Assembly (NCBI GenBank): GCA_963773845.1
Contig: CAVZCU010000012.1
Location: forward strand, 434,001-498,000
DNA length: 64,000 nt
DNA from: SIAJ01 sp963773845
GTDB lineage: Bacteria; Planctomycetota; Planctomycetia; Gemmatales; Gemmataceae
Direction: 5' to 3'
Position numbers and translations under genes: made by a program. Positions 1 to 8,966 of this stretch are shown here, piece by piece. The notes beneath the pieces are model-generated. The model saw only the letters and a list, made by a program, of their open reading frames with translations. It was not told the DNA's origin and did not search any database. The first letter of the stretch is position 1. Every line of letters begins with the position of its first letter.

Positions 1-702
1 GAGACGGATGGGCAGATCACGGCGGCCCCAAATTTCGACGGCGACAATGTCTTGATCGCCTCGCAGGATTCAGTCCTTTATTGCCTGAGCAAAGATGGAA
101 AAAAGGTCTGGGACTTCCACATTGAAGGGCCGATCTACGGCGGCGTCGCCGTGGCGGATGGCAAGACATTCCTCGCCGGCTGCGACAGCATGATGCACGT
201 GCTCGATGTGAAGAACGGCAAGGAGCAGGGCAGTGTCGATCTGCAAGGACAAAGCGGTTCATCCGCGGCGGTCTATGGAGATCACCTGTACGTCGGCACG
301 ATGTCGAATCAGGTTGTCTCGGTCAATTTGAAAACGCTCAAGATCGATTGGGCCTTCGAGGCGCCGAAGCGAAAGCAGGGCTTTTACGGCTCGGCGGCGG
401 TGACCGATGATTTAGTCGTCATCGGCAGCCGCGATGAAAAGGTCTGGGGCATCGACCGCAAAACGGGCAAGAGACGATGGGATTTCCTGACCGACCACAA
501 GGTCGATGGCTCGCCGGTCATCGTCGGCGACCGCATCTTTGTCGGCTCATTCGACAAGCACTTTTACGTGCTCGACACGAAGGGACAGCGGGTCGCGGAC
601 CACGAACTCGACAGCGCGATCCTCGGCTCGTGTGCCGTCGGCGAAGGCCATGTCGTGGTCGGGACCGAAAAGGGAACGGTTTATTGTTTTGGCGCCAAGT
701 AG
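1..702 (+). CDS. PQQ-type beta-propeller protein, C-terminal part
   Basis: The reading frame is open from base 1 and stops with TAG at 700-702, so the 5' end lies outside the window. The visible ~233 residues are a chain of blade repeats of the PQQ-binding-like (YVTN/Trp-docking) type. Each has a hydrophobic strand, a short 'DGKT' or 'GDRI' turn, an 'F/YVGS' strand and then 'LDxKTGKxxWxF', for example around 'DRKTGKRRWDF'. In planctomycetes such propellers are usually exported or membrane-anchored proteins of unknown substrate, and true quinoprotein activity cannot be claimed from the repeats alone. It converges with the next gene across a hairpin. A second, complete propeller gene of the same class lies near 12.3 kb. 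Family confident, function unknown. Confidence 0.8.
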   Translation, partial: ETDGQITAAPNFDGDNVLIASQDSVLYCLSKDGKKVWDFHIEGPIYGGVAVADGKTFLAGCDSMMHVLDVKNGKEQGSVDLQGQSGSSAAVYGDHLYVGTMSNQVVSVNLKTLKIDWAFEAPKRKQGFYGSAAVTDDLVVIGSRDEKVWGIDRKTGKRRWDFLTDHKVDGSPVIVGDRIFVGSFDKHFYVLDTKGQRVADHELDSAILGSCAVGEGHVVVGTEKGTVYCFGAK

Positions 703-764
703 TGATTCATTACATCTGACCTGGCAATTGGGGGTAGCTGAGCGATGGCGAGCGTCGAGCCGTG

Positions 765-826
765 AGGCCGACGTGGACTCGGTCGCGCGGATGCGATCAT
801 TGCATGGGCCAGGCCCACGTCGGCCT
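765..826. terminator. Inverted repeat between convergent genes
   Basis: AGGCCGACGTGG (765-776) is matched exactly by CCACGTCGGCCT (815-826), with a 38-base loop. It lies between the stops of two convergent genes, so it may act as a bidirectional transcript end. There is no clear U-tract. Confidence 0.45.
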
Positions 827-857
827 GACGGGTCAACACTCGCCTCGGCCCATCGAA

Positions 858-2039
858 TCACCTTCCCATTGTTAGCAGTCGCAGACCGCCAGCTTCCGGA
901 CGGCCGAACAGGCAGAGGCACTTCAGGTCATATTGTCGAAGGACTCGGATCAGCAATTCCGTATCCGGCTTGCTGCCAACTTCCACCAGCGGCCGAATAT
1001 CGTCGAGGATCCACCAGGTTTGACGGATTTTTTGCACGCGCAGGCGATCGAGACGAAACTCGACGCGTTTCACCCCGAGGGGCTCGCCATGAATCGGTTG
1101 ACCTTCGGAGAAAAAGAGTGGGAAACCTCCATCACCAAGACGGACAATCTCGTCCACATGGGCGTCGGCCAACACCTTGCGGGCCGCCCGAGTGGTGGTC
1201 TCCGACGAACCCAACCGGGCCAGTTCGTCGCCTGCATGAGTCAGAGTCCACTCGCCCGTTCGGTTCCGAACGATAGCGAGCTTCTTCGTATCAATCGGCG
1301 ACTTGGCGCCGGCGTAGACGTTGCCGGGGAGCAGGAGACTCGTGCGTGCGACATCGCCCACGATCCGCAATGCCGAGGGCTCCGGCAATGGCGAGGTCTT
1401 CTCTAAGGTCGCCTGTCGCGGATCAACCAGCGGATAGAACATGGACGGCCGAGGCGTGCCGACCAGGCCAAGTTGATTGAAGCCGTATTTCCAGAATATG
1501 ACCGCTGCCTTTTGGGCCGCGGCGGAATCGGCGCCGAAGTCGTAAATTGCCTTGGAGCCGTCGGTGATGGCCCAGGCGCCACCGACCGACTCGGCACGAA
1601 TTGCTCGATTGGTGATCGGCAGGATCATGATTCGCGAATTGAGCCCCCGCGGGGCCTTGCCATCGGTCAGCCAGTACTCGAATGCCGGCTGAGCGCCGGG
1701 TACCGTGCCAAGCTGGTTAAATCGCAGATCGCGGACGATTCGGGCGGCCTCCAACGCCGCGGCGCGATCGGCGCCGAAATCTTTCAGGATCACCGAACGT
1801 GTATGGAGTTTCCAGCGGCCCTCCAGTTCCGACGCAGCCACTTCGCCGGGGTCGAACGACACCAGATCTTCCTTCACGCCCTTGATCGCCTTTTCGCGCA
1901 ATCTGGAGGCTTCGGCGGGAGACAGGGGACGATTGCGACCTGGGTCATCGAGCGACGAGGGGAGTTTTCGCGGCGGCTGGGCAAGACCAATCTGTGTAAC
2001 CCCGATTACCAGGATTCCGGCAACAAGACAGTTCCGCAT
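858..2039 (-). CDS. Secreted protein with fourfold internal repeat, function unknown
   Basis: 393 residues. I chose the ATG at 2039 because GGAGG lies five bases upstream; the in-frame GTG four codons earlier overlaps that ribosome site. The N-terminus (MRNCLVAGILVIGVTQIGLAQ) is a signal peptide. The mature part is built from about four degenerate ~85-residue units. Each has a Trp-containing strand (GRWKLHT, GAWAITD, GEWTLTH, QTWWILD), then a helix with DFGADxAAA or similar, and a 'FNQLGxVGxPxP' turn before a 'FxYxL' strand. I recognise no characterised family. Similar repeat proteins are common in planctomycetes and are probably exported. It lies downstream of the M56 gene on the same strand, separated by a hairpin. 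Confidence 0.7.
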   Translation of the reverse strand: MRNCLVAGILVIGVTQIGLAQPPRKLPSSLDDPGRNRPLSPAEASRLREKAIKGVKEDLVSFDPGEVAASELEGRWKLHTRSVILKDFGADRAAALEAARIVRDLRFNQLGTVPGAQPAFEYWLTDGKAPRGLNSRIMILPITNRAIRAESVGGAWAITDGSKAIYDFGADSAAAQKAAVIFWKYGFNQLGLVGTPRPSMFYPLVDPRQATLEKTSPLPEPSALRIVGDVARTSLLLPGNVYAGAKSPIDTKKLAIVRNRTGEWTLTHAGDELARLGSSETTTRAARKVLADAHVDEIVRLGDGGFPLFFSEGQPIHGEPLGVKRVEFRLDRLRVQKIRQTWWILDDIRPLVEVGSKPDTELLIRVLRQYDLKCLCLFGRPEAGGLRLLTMGR

Positions 2040-2178
2040 CGCATCCTCCACGATGGCCAGGCAACTATCACGGTAGTCGGGTTTGCGGGTTATGAAGGTG
2101 AGCCAAAATCTTCGCGGTCGGATCTTGATTCGTCAAGAAATGAGTTGCGATGAGATTTGAGAGACAGTAATCTTCAAC

Positions 2179-2264
2179 GGCAAGCGGGGAGAGAGGGGCG
2201 GCTTCGTCCTCGCAAGGAGACCACCCGAGCGCGAAAAATAGAACGCCCCTCTCCCCAGCTTGCC
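2179..2264. terminator. Hairpin downstream of the M56 gene
   Basis: An arm at 2179-2200 (begins GGCAAGCGGGGAGAGAGG) is complementary, with small bulges, to 2244-2264 (ends CTCCCCAGCTTGCC). It sits just after the minus-strand M56 stop codon and is likely its transcription terminator or a 3' stabilising element. Confidence 0.45.
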
Positions 2265-2273
2265 GAGGCCTTG

Positions 2274-4534
2274 TCACTTCGCCGGTTTCTTTTCCGATTC
2301 GGCTTTTGGCTTCGCGGCCGGAATCGCGAGTCGAATGTATTTCTCAAGGTCTTTCAGCTTTTCGAGATCTTTCAGCTTCTCAAGACCTTTGCGTTTTTTC
2401 AACTCCTCGACGTTCGCCTGATCGAATTTCAGTTCCAATCGGAGGTGGTCGAGTCCCTTCAGCTTTTCCAACGTCGCCGGATCCAGTTTCAATTCATCGA
2501 ACTTGAATTCCACGTTCGCGTTCTTTGCGGGACCCGGCGGGGTTGGCGGCTTCGGGGGAACCGGGGGCCTGCCAGGCGGCGTCGGCGGCATCGGAACGGC
2601 GGGCGCAGCCGGAACAACTCGATATTCGAAATTCCCACCGCCGCTGGGCGTCATCTGGAGGTGGTAGAGTCCATCCGCCGACTTGCCTTGGACCAAGCGC
2701 ATGATCTGAGCGATCGCGGCTTGGATTTGGGGAGTGGTCGTCACCGTGACGGAGTCGCCATCGACTTTGGTTTCCATCACGGTCGCTTTGATTGCACCGA
2801 GAAGGGTGGAGAGTGCGGCCGCCTTGTCCTTGCCGACCTTGTAAGTTGCTCGCGAGAGCGTGATGGTGTTGCCATCGGAAATCGTGGTGGTTCTCGTGGT
2901 CCAAACGGCAGTATGTTGACCGTCCGGCGCAACCTTGAACTCGCCAAGGCGCTTGCCCTCGCCTGCCACATGGACCTCGATCTGCCGCTTCTCCGTCGCG
3001 TTGCCCTTTGCATCCACCTTTGGGACGGCCTTCGCGCCTCGGACACGGACTGGCTCAACGCGGATGGTATGTTCGCCTTTCCCGTTCTCAACAACGATCA
3101 CCTTGACGTCTTTCAACTCCTTGCCATCGGCGCCGATCACCTTGACCCCGTCTTTGCCCGCGGTGAGCACCTTGACGTGCGGCGACACGACCAAGTCGGA
3201 CACACCTTCCTTCGTAAAATGCAATTGCAATTCCTGCAGTTTCTCGCCGAGAGCGCTCTGGGCCTTTTTCGTGGCGTCGGCCGCCTTCTTTTGCGCTTCC
3301 GCACGCTTGGCCGCCTTGACGGCTTCGAGCTTCTGGGCGAGGGCCTGGATTTGTGCTTCCAGTTCCTGCACCTGCGCGTCGGATGCATTGCCCGACTGAG
3401 TCACCGCCGTGGGTTTGCTCTGGCCCAATGTCCAGGCGGGTACCGCGGCCAGAGCCATCAGGGCAACGATGAGTTTTGCCCCAAAGGCGAGCCGGCATGG
3501 GATGCGATCTCGCATGATCATAGTCAACCTTTCTTGCATGGCGCGCCGGCCTTCCCCGATCACACCGACGGCCGGCGCGGGACGGCGGCGTGGGTTAAAT
3601 GAACAGACTTCCAAAAGTGCTTCCGCATACGTTCGGCGGTCGGCTTGCCCCGCGGCCCAGGCATCGCACGCCAGTTCCGCATCCGTTCGCATGCGCTTGC
3701 GAGTGATCCAAAACAGGGGGTTCCACCAGTGCAGCACGGACGCAATCATTTCGAGCCAGCGAACCCAGTGGTCGCGCCGGCGAAGGTGGGCCAGTTCATG
3801 AGCCAGCACGGCCCGGCGTCCGTCTTGTTTCAGCCGGCATTCCAGTCCGGCCGGCCACAGCAAAGTCGGCCGCCAAACGCACCACATGACAGGAGAAGAT
3901 AACCCGGTCAGTACGCGTACGGCTGGAACCCGAACCCCGAGCCGTCTGGCGACCGACTCGACCTCCGCAATCAGTGAATTGCCCGCTGGCAAGCCCCGGC
4001 GAGCGAATCGGGCGAAGCGAATGGTTTCACGAAGTTGCCGGTAGGCGACGAGTAGCGCTCCCAGTGCCCACGCTCCGAACAACAGCGGACGATAGAGCGT
4101 CCAACTCAGAGGACGGAGCGGCGATTCGGTCGGACTCGCGCTGGGTAATGGTGCTGCGGCCTCGCCAAGACGGTCCGAATCGGAGTTCTGTGAACTCGAT
4201 TCCGCCGATTTCGATCGCAAAGCAGTCGCTGCCGCCTGTTCCAAGGACTCGCCGGGCCGCGGCGTCACGACGACCGTGATCAACTCTTCCGAAACGAGCG
4301 GATCGTTCGGCGCGGCAGCCGAAAGCTGGCGTCGTCCCGCGGAGCAGGATTCGGTTGTTCGACTGGAAGCGGCACCGAAACGACCAAGCCTGTCGGCGAA
4401 ACCAGTTTGAGCAAAACGATGAGCCAGAGCGCATGACGCACCGCCGGAGCAGGGCGGAACGTCCAGATCAAGATGCCCGCGATCAGGGCAAGAGCCAGCG
4501 CGGCAAGTGCGTTGGTGAATAACCAGTCAATCAC
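2274..4534 (-). CDS. BlaR1/MecR1-like M56 zinc peptidase, broken by one frameshift
   Basis: The start is a GTG at 4534 overlapping the BlaI stop (GTGA), giving VIDWLFTNALAALALAL, a first membrane segment followed by HALWLIVLLKLV, as in M56 proteins. This frame stops at 4280. The remainder continues in another frame, where the residues just before 4283 (AAPNDPLVSEELITVVV) join smoothly, so one indel near 4290-4340 splits one gene. The second part has further membrane segments, the HELAH zinc motif within AVLAHELAHLRRRDHW, 'DAELACDAWA', and a fourth membrane span (LIVALMALAAVPAWTLG). It ends in a long extension with a coiled coil, a proline-rich stretch (PPTPPGRPPVPPKPPTPPG) and Lys/Leu/Glu heptads. 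The family senses envelope signals and triggers BlaI cleavage; the signal here is unknown. There is no penicillin-binding sensor domain. Confidence 0.8.
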
Positions 4535-4944
4535 GACTTGCCCCCCTTTTTTGTGCGAGCAGTGCGTTCGCCTTCGAGCCGATCGAGCAACTCGCGAAAG
4601 TGGGCGATTTCTTTCGGTGTGAATTGCGACCCTTCCACGAGTGCGAGCATCAGCGGTGAAGTCGTCCCTTCGCAAAACGTGTCGGCAAGATCGCTCAGGC
4701 GCTGTTGCAGCAATTCGGCCCGCGAGACTGATGCGCGATACACATGCGCCGGCCCCGTGCGGTCGACGACGACGTAGCCCTTGGCCACGAGTCGTGTCAA
4801 GAGCGTCTGGACCGTCGTGTAAGCCCAGTCATGACCCTGAGAGTCGAGCGCGGCAAGCACTTCCCGAACAGTGCCCTGTTCGAGGTCCCAAAGGACTTTC
4901 AGAACGGCTTGCTCCGTTTCGCTGATCGGCGATTGAGTAGACAC
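4531..4944 (-). CDS. BlaI/MecI/CopY-family transcriptional repressor
   Basis: 137 residues starting at a GTG (4944) preceded by GGAGG. The winged-helix core is clear: SETEQAVLKVLWDLEQGTVR, then 'WAYTTVQTLLTRLVAKGYV' and a wing with 'HVYRASVS', followed by a C-terminal dimerisation helix region. Members bind TACTACA-N3-TGTAGTA-type operators as dimers and are inactivated by cleavage through the partner M56 peptidase. Such an operator lies 33 bp upstream, and the M56 partner is translationally coupled downstream (GTGA overlap). An autoregulated two-gene operon is therefore well supported. Regulated targets beyond the operon are not visible. Confidence 0.92.
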   Translation of the reverse strand: MSTQSPISETEQAVLKVLWDLEQGTVREVLAALDSQGHDWAYTTVQTLLTRLVAKGYVVVDRTGPAHVYRASVSRAELLQQRLSDLADTFCEGTTSPLMLALVEGSQFTPKEIAHFRELLDRLEGERTARTKKGGKS

Positions 4945-4976
4945 GCCGTAGCCTCCTACATGTTGTCGGAGGGATG

Positions 4977-4995
4977 CTACTACACTTTGTAGTAG
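4977..4995. promoter_or_regulatory. BlaI-type operator
   Basis: CTACTACA-CTT-TGTAGTAG is a perfect 8-3-8 inverted repeat containing the canonical TACTACA/TGTAGTA half-sites of BlaI/MecI repressors. It lies 33 bp upstream of the BlaI start, inside the presumed promoter. A second, imperfect dyad (CCTCCTACA / TTGTCGGAGG, about 4952-4972) lies between operator and start and may be a weak second site. Confidence 0.85.
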
Positions 4996-5022
4996 CTTGT
5001 CAAGGGCATGTGGCGAGAAATG

Positions 5023-5622
5023 TTACAGTTCGTGGATGACACCGGCTGGTCCGGCGTTTACGATCGGCGTGTCGCCAAGCATTTCCGTCCTTCCCCAGCA
5101 CGCATGGATGTGCCCGCAGACGACCAAGGCTGGCTTCTTAGCCATGATCAGATCACGGACGGTTGTGCTGCCACGGCTCGTGCCACTTCCATCCACATCG
5201 AGGCAGCCTTTCGGCGGTGAATGCGAGACGAGCACGCCGCCAGTTGGAAAATCTTTGAGTAATTCACTGGCTGAATCTTCACTGAAGTCAAAGCTCCACG
5301 AGCCGAAGGGCGTGACCGGCACGCCGCCGCCGAGGCCGAAGAATTGGACGCCGTCGATCATCACGCCGCTTCCGTGCAAAACATGAACGCCGTCCCATCC
5401 ACGACAAGCGGTCCCCAATTCTTCGAGCGATTCGTTGTTGCCTGGCACAACGACCGTCGGGCACGCCATCTCGCGCAGCACATCGATGCACACGGAGACC
5501 CGGCGGCGGACCTGGCCGAAGTCGCCGGCGCCGATGGCGACTTCGGCGTTCCGGCCCAACTCCACTAGGCGCTGAGCAGCACGAATATCGCAATGAAGGT
5601 CGCTAAAGAGCAGGAGTCGCAT
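5023..5622 (-). CDS. Calcineurin-like metallophosphoesterase
   Basis: 199 residues with the full metallophosphoesterase motif set: FSDLHCD near the start (metal ligands Asp, His), GAGDFG, VVPGNNE (the GNH/GNxE block), SHSPPKG and CGHIHACWG (the GHxH block). It resembles the YfcE/Rv0805-like or ICC class that hydrolyses phosphodiesters or phosphomonoesters with Mn/Fe-type metal pairs. The substrate cannot be deduced. There is no signal peptide, so it is probably cytoplasmic. It stands alone, with its 3' end facing the BlaI operator region. GGAAG lies just upstream of the ATG at 5622. Confidence 0.88.
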   Translation of the reverse strand: MRLLLFSDLHCDIRAAQRLVELGRNAEVAIGAGDFGQVRRRVSVCIDVLREMACPTVVVPGNNESLEELGTACRGWDGVHVLHGSGVMIDGVQFFGLGGGVPVTPFGSWSFDFSEDSASELLKDFPTGGVLVSHSPPKGCLDVDGSGTSRGSTTVRDLIMAKKPALVVCGHIHACWGRTEMLGDTPIVNAGPAGVIHEL

Positions 5623-5760
5623 TGGTTGCTTCCGTCATTGAATCCGATAACCTGCCAGTTACGAATATAAACGGCGAGGGGAGCGGCGTCAGCCGCCCGA
5701 TGATGTCATTATCGGGACGCTGACGCGAATCCGCTCGCCAAATCTGTTGGGTGATTGACC

Positions 5761-7217
5761 ATGAGTGAACCGAGTCCAAATCCCGAGACGCCGCCGACTC
5801 CCGCCGCGACGCCGACCGCTCCGCCCGCGACCGAAACCCCTGTACCCTCAGCCGAAACACCTGCGCCCGCGGCGCCAGCGAAGCCGCAATCGCCGTCGCG
5901 GGGCAAGAAGCCATTTCGCGGCGACCGGCCCAAGCAAGATCGGCCAAAGCTCGACTTCACGGAATTGACCACGAACGTCCGGCTGAACGAACTCGACAAG
6001 GACATCGAATCCGAGCTGGCCGACGCGATGGCCGGATTCGAGACCGAGATTCAGCACGAGTCGGAAGCCGCCAAAAAACAGGCCATGGAAGCGGCCCATG
6101 ACGCCGAAGGTCGCTGGTGGCCGCAAGAAGGGGCGGATCATCAGCATCCACGGTGCTGATGTCTTCATCGACGTCCCCGGGGGCCGCAGCCAGGGGTTCA
6201 TGCCCATTACCCAGTTCGAAAAGCCGCCCAAGGTCGGCGACGAAGTCGAATTCAATGTCGAAGGCTACGACGCGGCGAACGGCGTCTTGAAACTGACCCG
6301 CGAAGGGGCCGCCCAGTATGTGGACTGGTCGAGCGTGCAAATTGGCCAGACGGTCGAGGCTCGCGTGACCGGCACTAACAAGGGCGGTCTCGCCGTGGAA
6401 GTGAATGGCATCCGCGGTTTTCTGCCGATCAGCCAGATCGATATTTATCGTGTGGAGAATGTCGAGCAGTTCGTCAACCAGCGCTTGCTGTGCATGGTGG
6501 CCGAAGTCGATCCCTCGGAGCGCAATCTGGTGGTCAGTCGCAAGGCGCTCCTGGAACGCGAACGCGAAAAGCTCCGCGAAGCAGTTCTGGGCTGAAGTGG
6601 AAGAAGGACAGGTGCTCAAGGGGACGGTCCGCGGCATCCAGCCCTTTGGGGCATTCGTCGATCTCGGCGGGGCCGATGGGCTGTTGCCGGTCTCGGAGCT
6701 ATCTTGGGGCCGTGTCGGCAATCCCAGCGAAGTCGTTTCCATCGGCCAGCAAGTTGAAGTGAAAGTGAAGCGGATCGATCGCAACGCCCGCAAGCTCTCG
6801 CTCAGCTTGAAGGACTTGATCCAGAGCCCTTGGGACACATTGAGCCAACGCTTCCCGGTCGGCTCGCAGATTGCGGCCAAGGTGACGCGGATCGCCGACT
6901 TCGGGGCTTTCGCGGAAGTCGAGCCCGGTGTCGAGGGTTTGATTCATGTGAGCGAGATGATTCTCGGACGCGGCGGGCGGATCCGCGACCGCGTTCAGGA
7001 AGGCGTCCCGGTCGAGGTGCAAATCCTCTCGATTGACAAGGATGCTCGGCGGATGTCGCTCTCGATGAAGGCGATCGAGGCAGCCAAGCAGAAGGCCGAA
7101 ACCGAGGCAGCAAAGGCAGAACTCGCAGCCCGCCAGGCAGCGGAGGAAGCCGCCGAAGAGGAAGACGCCCCGCGGCCGAAGAAGCAATTTCCTTTCCAAC
7201 TCCGGGGTGGAAAGTGA
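5761..7217 (+). CDS. S1 RNA-binding protein (ribosomal protein S1-like), two frameshifts
   Basis: The start is ATG at 5761. The N-terminus is Pro/Ala/Thr-rich and then basic (GKKPFRGDRPKQDRPK), followed by an acidic helix. Four S1 (OB-fold) domains follow. They begin at KKGRIISIHGADVFIDVPGG, VQIGQTVEARVTGTN, EEGQVLKGTVRGIQPFGAFV and PVGSQIAAKVTRIADFGAF. The tail is Ala/Glu-rich. The frame changes near 6100-6120 and again near 6590 (an in-frame TGA after REAVLG, while AEVEEGQ continues in the next frame). The joined protein is continuous and family-like, so both breaks look like indel errors. S1 proteins bind mRNA and the 30S subunit; whether this is the true rpsA or an accessory paralog is open because only four domains are present. 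Confidence 0.8.
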
Positions 7218-7268
7218 GATTGGAGATTGGAGATTGTGTAATCGAATCTTCAATCTCCGATCTCCAAT
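7218..7268. terminator. Bidirectional terminator hairpin
   Basis: GATTGGAGATTGGAGATTG (7218-7236) is complementary to CAATCTCCGATCTCCAAT (from 7251) with a single mismatch. It fills the gap between two convergent genes, so it probably ends both transcripts. Confidence 0.6.
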
Positions 7269-7987
7269 TACTTCAGTTCCTTGATGTAGATATTCTTGAA
7301 CCACAGTTTGTCGCCGTGGTGTTGCAATTCGATCGGTCCCGTGGCCGGCAATGGCTTACCTTTTTCCCAATAATTCGCCAGCGGAGCATTGTCGACCACC
7401 AGTTCGCCGTTGAGATGAACGGTGACTTTGTCTCCTTTCATCACGATCTTGAACGTGTTCCACTCGCCGAGCGGCTTGTCGGCCTTCTTGAGCGGCATCT
7501 TGCCGACGCTCTTCGCCGTGGCCCCTTTTGGAACCGGGTTGTTCCAGAGCCCACCCGAGCCGGAGTGCTTGTCTTCGCCGCGAGCGCCGGGGCTGTTATC
7601 GGAATCCCAAACTTGCACCTGCGGTTGGCCGCGCAGGTAGATGCCGCTGTCGCCGTTCTTTTCAATTTTCCAGTCCAACCAGAGTTCAAAATCGCCGTAA
7701 TCTTTCGCAGTCTGTAGGCTGTTGCCTTTGCCGTCGTAGGTCAAGATGCCATCGATGACTTTCCAGTGCGGTAAGATTTTCGCGTCGGCAGCTTTCTGAC
7801 GAGCAGCCATTTCCGCTTGCGTGCCCTTGCGTTCATTGATCGGGACGAGGCCCTTCCAGCCCGTAAGGTCCTTGCCGTTAAACAGTGCCGTGAACCCCTC
7901 GGGCGGCATGTTGTCGTGCGGGCCGGCCTTTTCCTCGGCGAGTGCCGGAACCGCGAAGAACAGGGATGCAATCAGAAGTCGTTTCAT
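7268..7987 (-). CDS. Secreted DUF1080 protein (3-keto-disaccharide hydrolase-like)
   Basis: 239 residues with a signal peptide (MKRLLIASLFFAVPALAEE) and one complete DUF1080 domain. It has the hallmark FTALFNGKDLTGWKG, then 'WKVIDGILTYDG', 'YGDFELWLDWKI', 'GDSGIYLRGQPQVQVWD', 'GEWNTFKIVMKGDKVTVHLNG' and the closing 'IYIKELK'. The fold is a concanavalin-like beta sandwich; characterised relatives cleave 3-keto-glycosides, and planctomycete genomes contain large families. Here it is a free-standing exported version, unlike the DUF1080 domains fused to kinases near 43-50 kb. Substrate unknown. Confidence 0.9.
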   Translation of the reverse strand: MKRLLIASLFFAVPALAEEKAGPHDNMPPEGFTALFNGKDLTGWKGLVPINERKGTQAEMAARQKAADAKILPHWKVIDGILTYDGKGNSLQTAKDYGDFELWLDWKIEKNGDSGIYLRGQPQVQVWDSDNSPGARGEDKHSGSGGLWNNPVPKGATAKSVGKMPLKKADKPLGEWNTFKIVMKGDKVTVHLNGELVVDNAPLANYWEKGKPLPATGPIELQHHGDKLWFKNIYIKELK

Positions 7988-8064
7988 GGAGAGATCGATG
8001 TCGCGTAAAAAACGTAGTGGAAGGGAATTGGAACCCGTTTAGCGAGTTCACTCAACGGTGAACG

Positions 8065-8793
8065 TCAAAAATACGTCTGCGCCGTCGGCTTGATGATCAG
8101 TTCCGGCACCGAAACATGCGGCGGCAATCCCGCAACCCACAGGATCGCGGCCGCGACATCTTCGGCCTTCAAGATCTTGGCCCGCTGTTCGGCTGTCACG
8201 GGCGTCGGCCGTACTTCCAGGATCGGCGTATCGATTTCGCCGGGATAAATGCTGCTCACGCGGATGTTGCTTTCCACTTCTTCTCCCGCCAGGCAGCCGG
8301 CCAGTGCATGCAAGCCAAACTTGCCGGCCGCGTAGCCGGCCCCCGCGAGCGGATACGCCCGTTTGCCGGAGATCGAGTTCACGTTGATGATCACGCCGTC
8401 TTTCCGCTCGAGCATCTGCGGCAGCACTTCGCGGATGCAGTAGAACGCTCCATCGAGATTGGTGCGAACGAGCTTGTCCCAGTTCTCAACGGTCAACTCA
8501 CGCATCTTGCGGGCTTTGACGTTGGTCCCTGCATTGTTCACCAGGATGTCGATGCGGCCGAACTTGGCAGTTACGGCTTTGACCAGATCGGCGACCGCAT
8601 CCGGGTCGGTGACATCGCAGGCATTGAACGAAAACGCCCGCGGAGCCTTCGCGGCCGTTTTCTTCAGATTTGCCTCATCCCGGCCGGCGATGGCCACTTT
8701 TGCACCCGCCTCGGCGAACATCCTGGCCGCGGCCTGGCCGACGCCGCTGCCGCCGCCGGTGATGAGGACCGACTTACCTTTCACGCCGGCCAT
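8065..8793 (-). CDS. Short-chain dehydrogenase/reductase
   Basis: 242 residues from ATG 8793, chosen because GAGGGAG precedes it; the longer frame to 8874 adds an unlikely N-terminus. The Rossmann motif is SVLITGGGSGVGQAAARMF (TGxxxGxG), then CDVTD, 'ILVNNAGTN' (NNAG), the catalytic Ser in 'NSISG' and the Tyr/Lys pair in 'YAAGK'. 'YPGEIDTPI' follows. It is a classical NAD(P)-dependent SDR, usually a tetrameric cytoplasmic oxidoreductase. The substrate is not deducible. It is divergent from prfB. Confidence 0.9.
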   Translation of the reverse strand: MAGVKGKSVLITGGGSGVGQAAARMFAEAGAKVAIAGRDEANLKKTAAKAPRAFSFNACDVTDPDAVADLVKAVTAKFGRIDILVNNAGTNVKARKMRELTVENWDKLVRTNLDGAFYCIREVLPQMLERKDGVIINVNSISGKRAYPLAGAGYAAGKFGLHALAGCLAGEEVESNIRVSSIYPGEIDTPILEVRPTPVTAEQRAKILKAEDVAAAILWVAGLPPHVSVPELIIKPTAQTYF

Positions 8794-8966
8794 TAGTGAC
8801 TCCCTCACGGGAGCTGATACGACGCACTGGTCGTATGCGTCCACGATACGGTCCGTCGTGCCGCGCTGCGACACTTGCCATTGCCCGAACCATGCCGTTC
8901 TAGGCTACGCTCTGTAGAATATGTACACGCCGCTCGCGGCGTAGCGATTTTCCCGAAGGAGCCGGC

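Noticed and set aside
2157..3602. 481-codon plus-strand frame opposite the M56 gene
   Set aside because: Composition is Phe/Leu/Arg-rich shadow of a high-GC gene; the minus strand carries the recognisable M56 protein.
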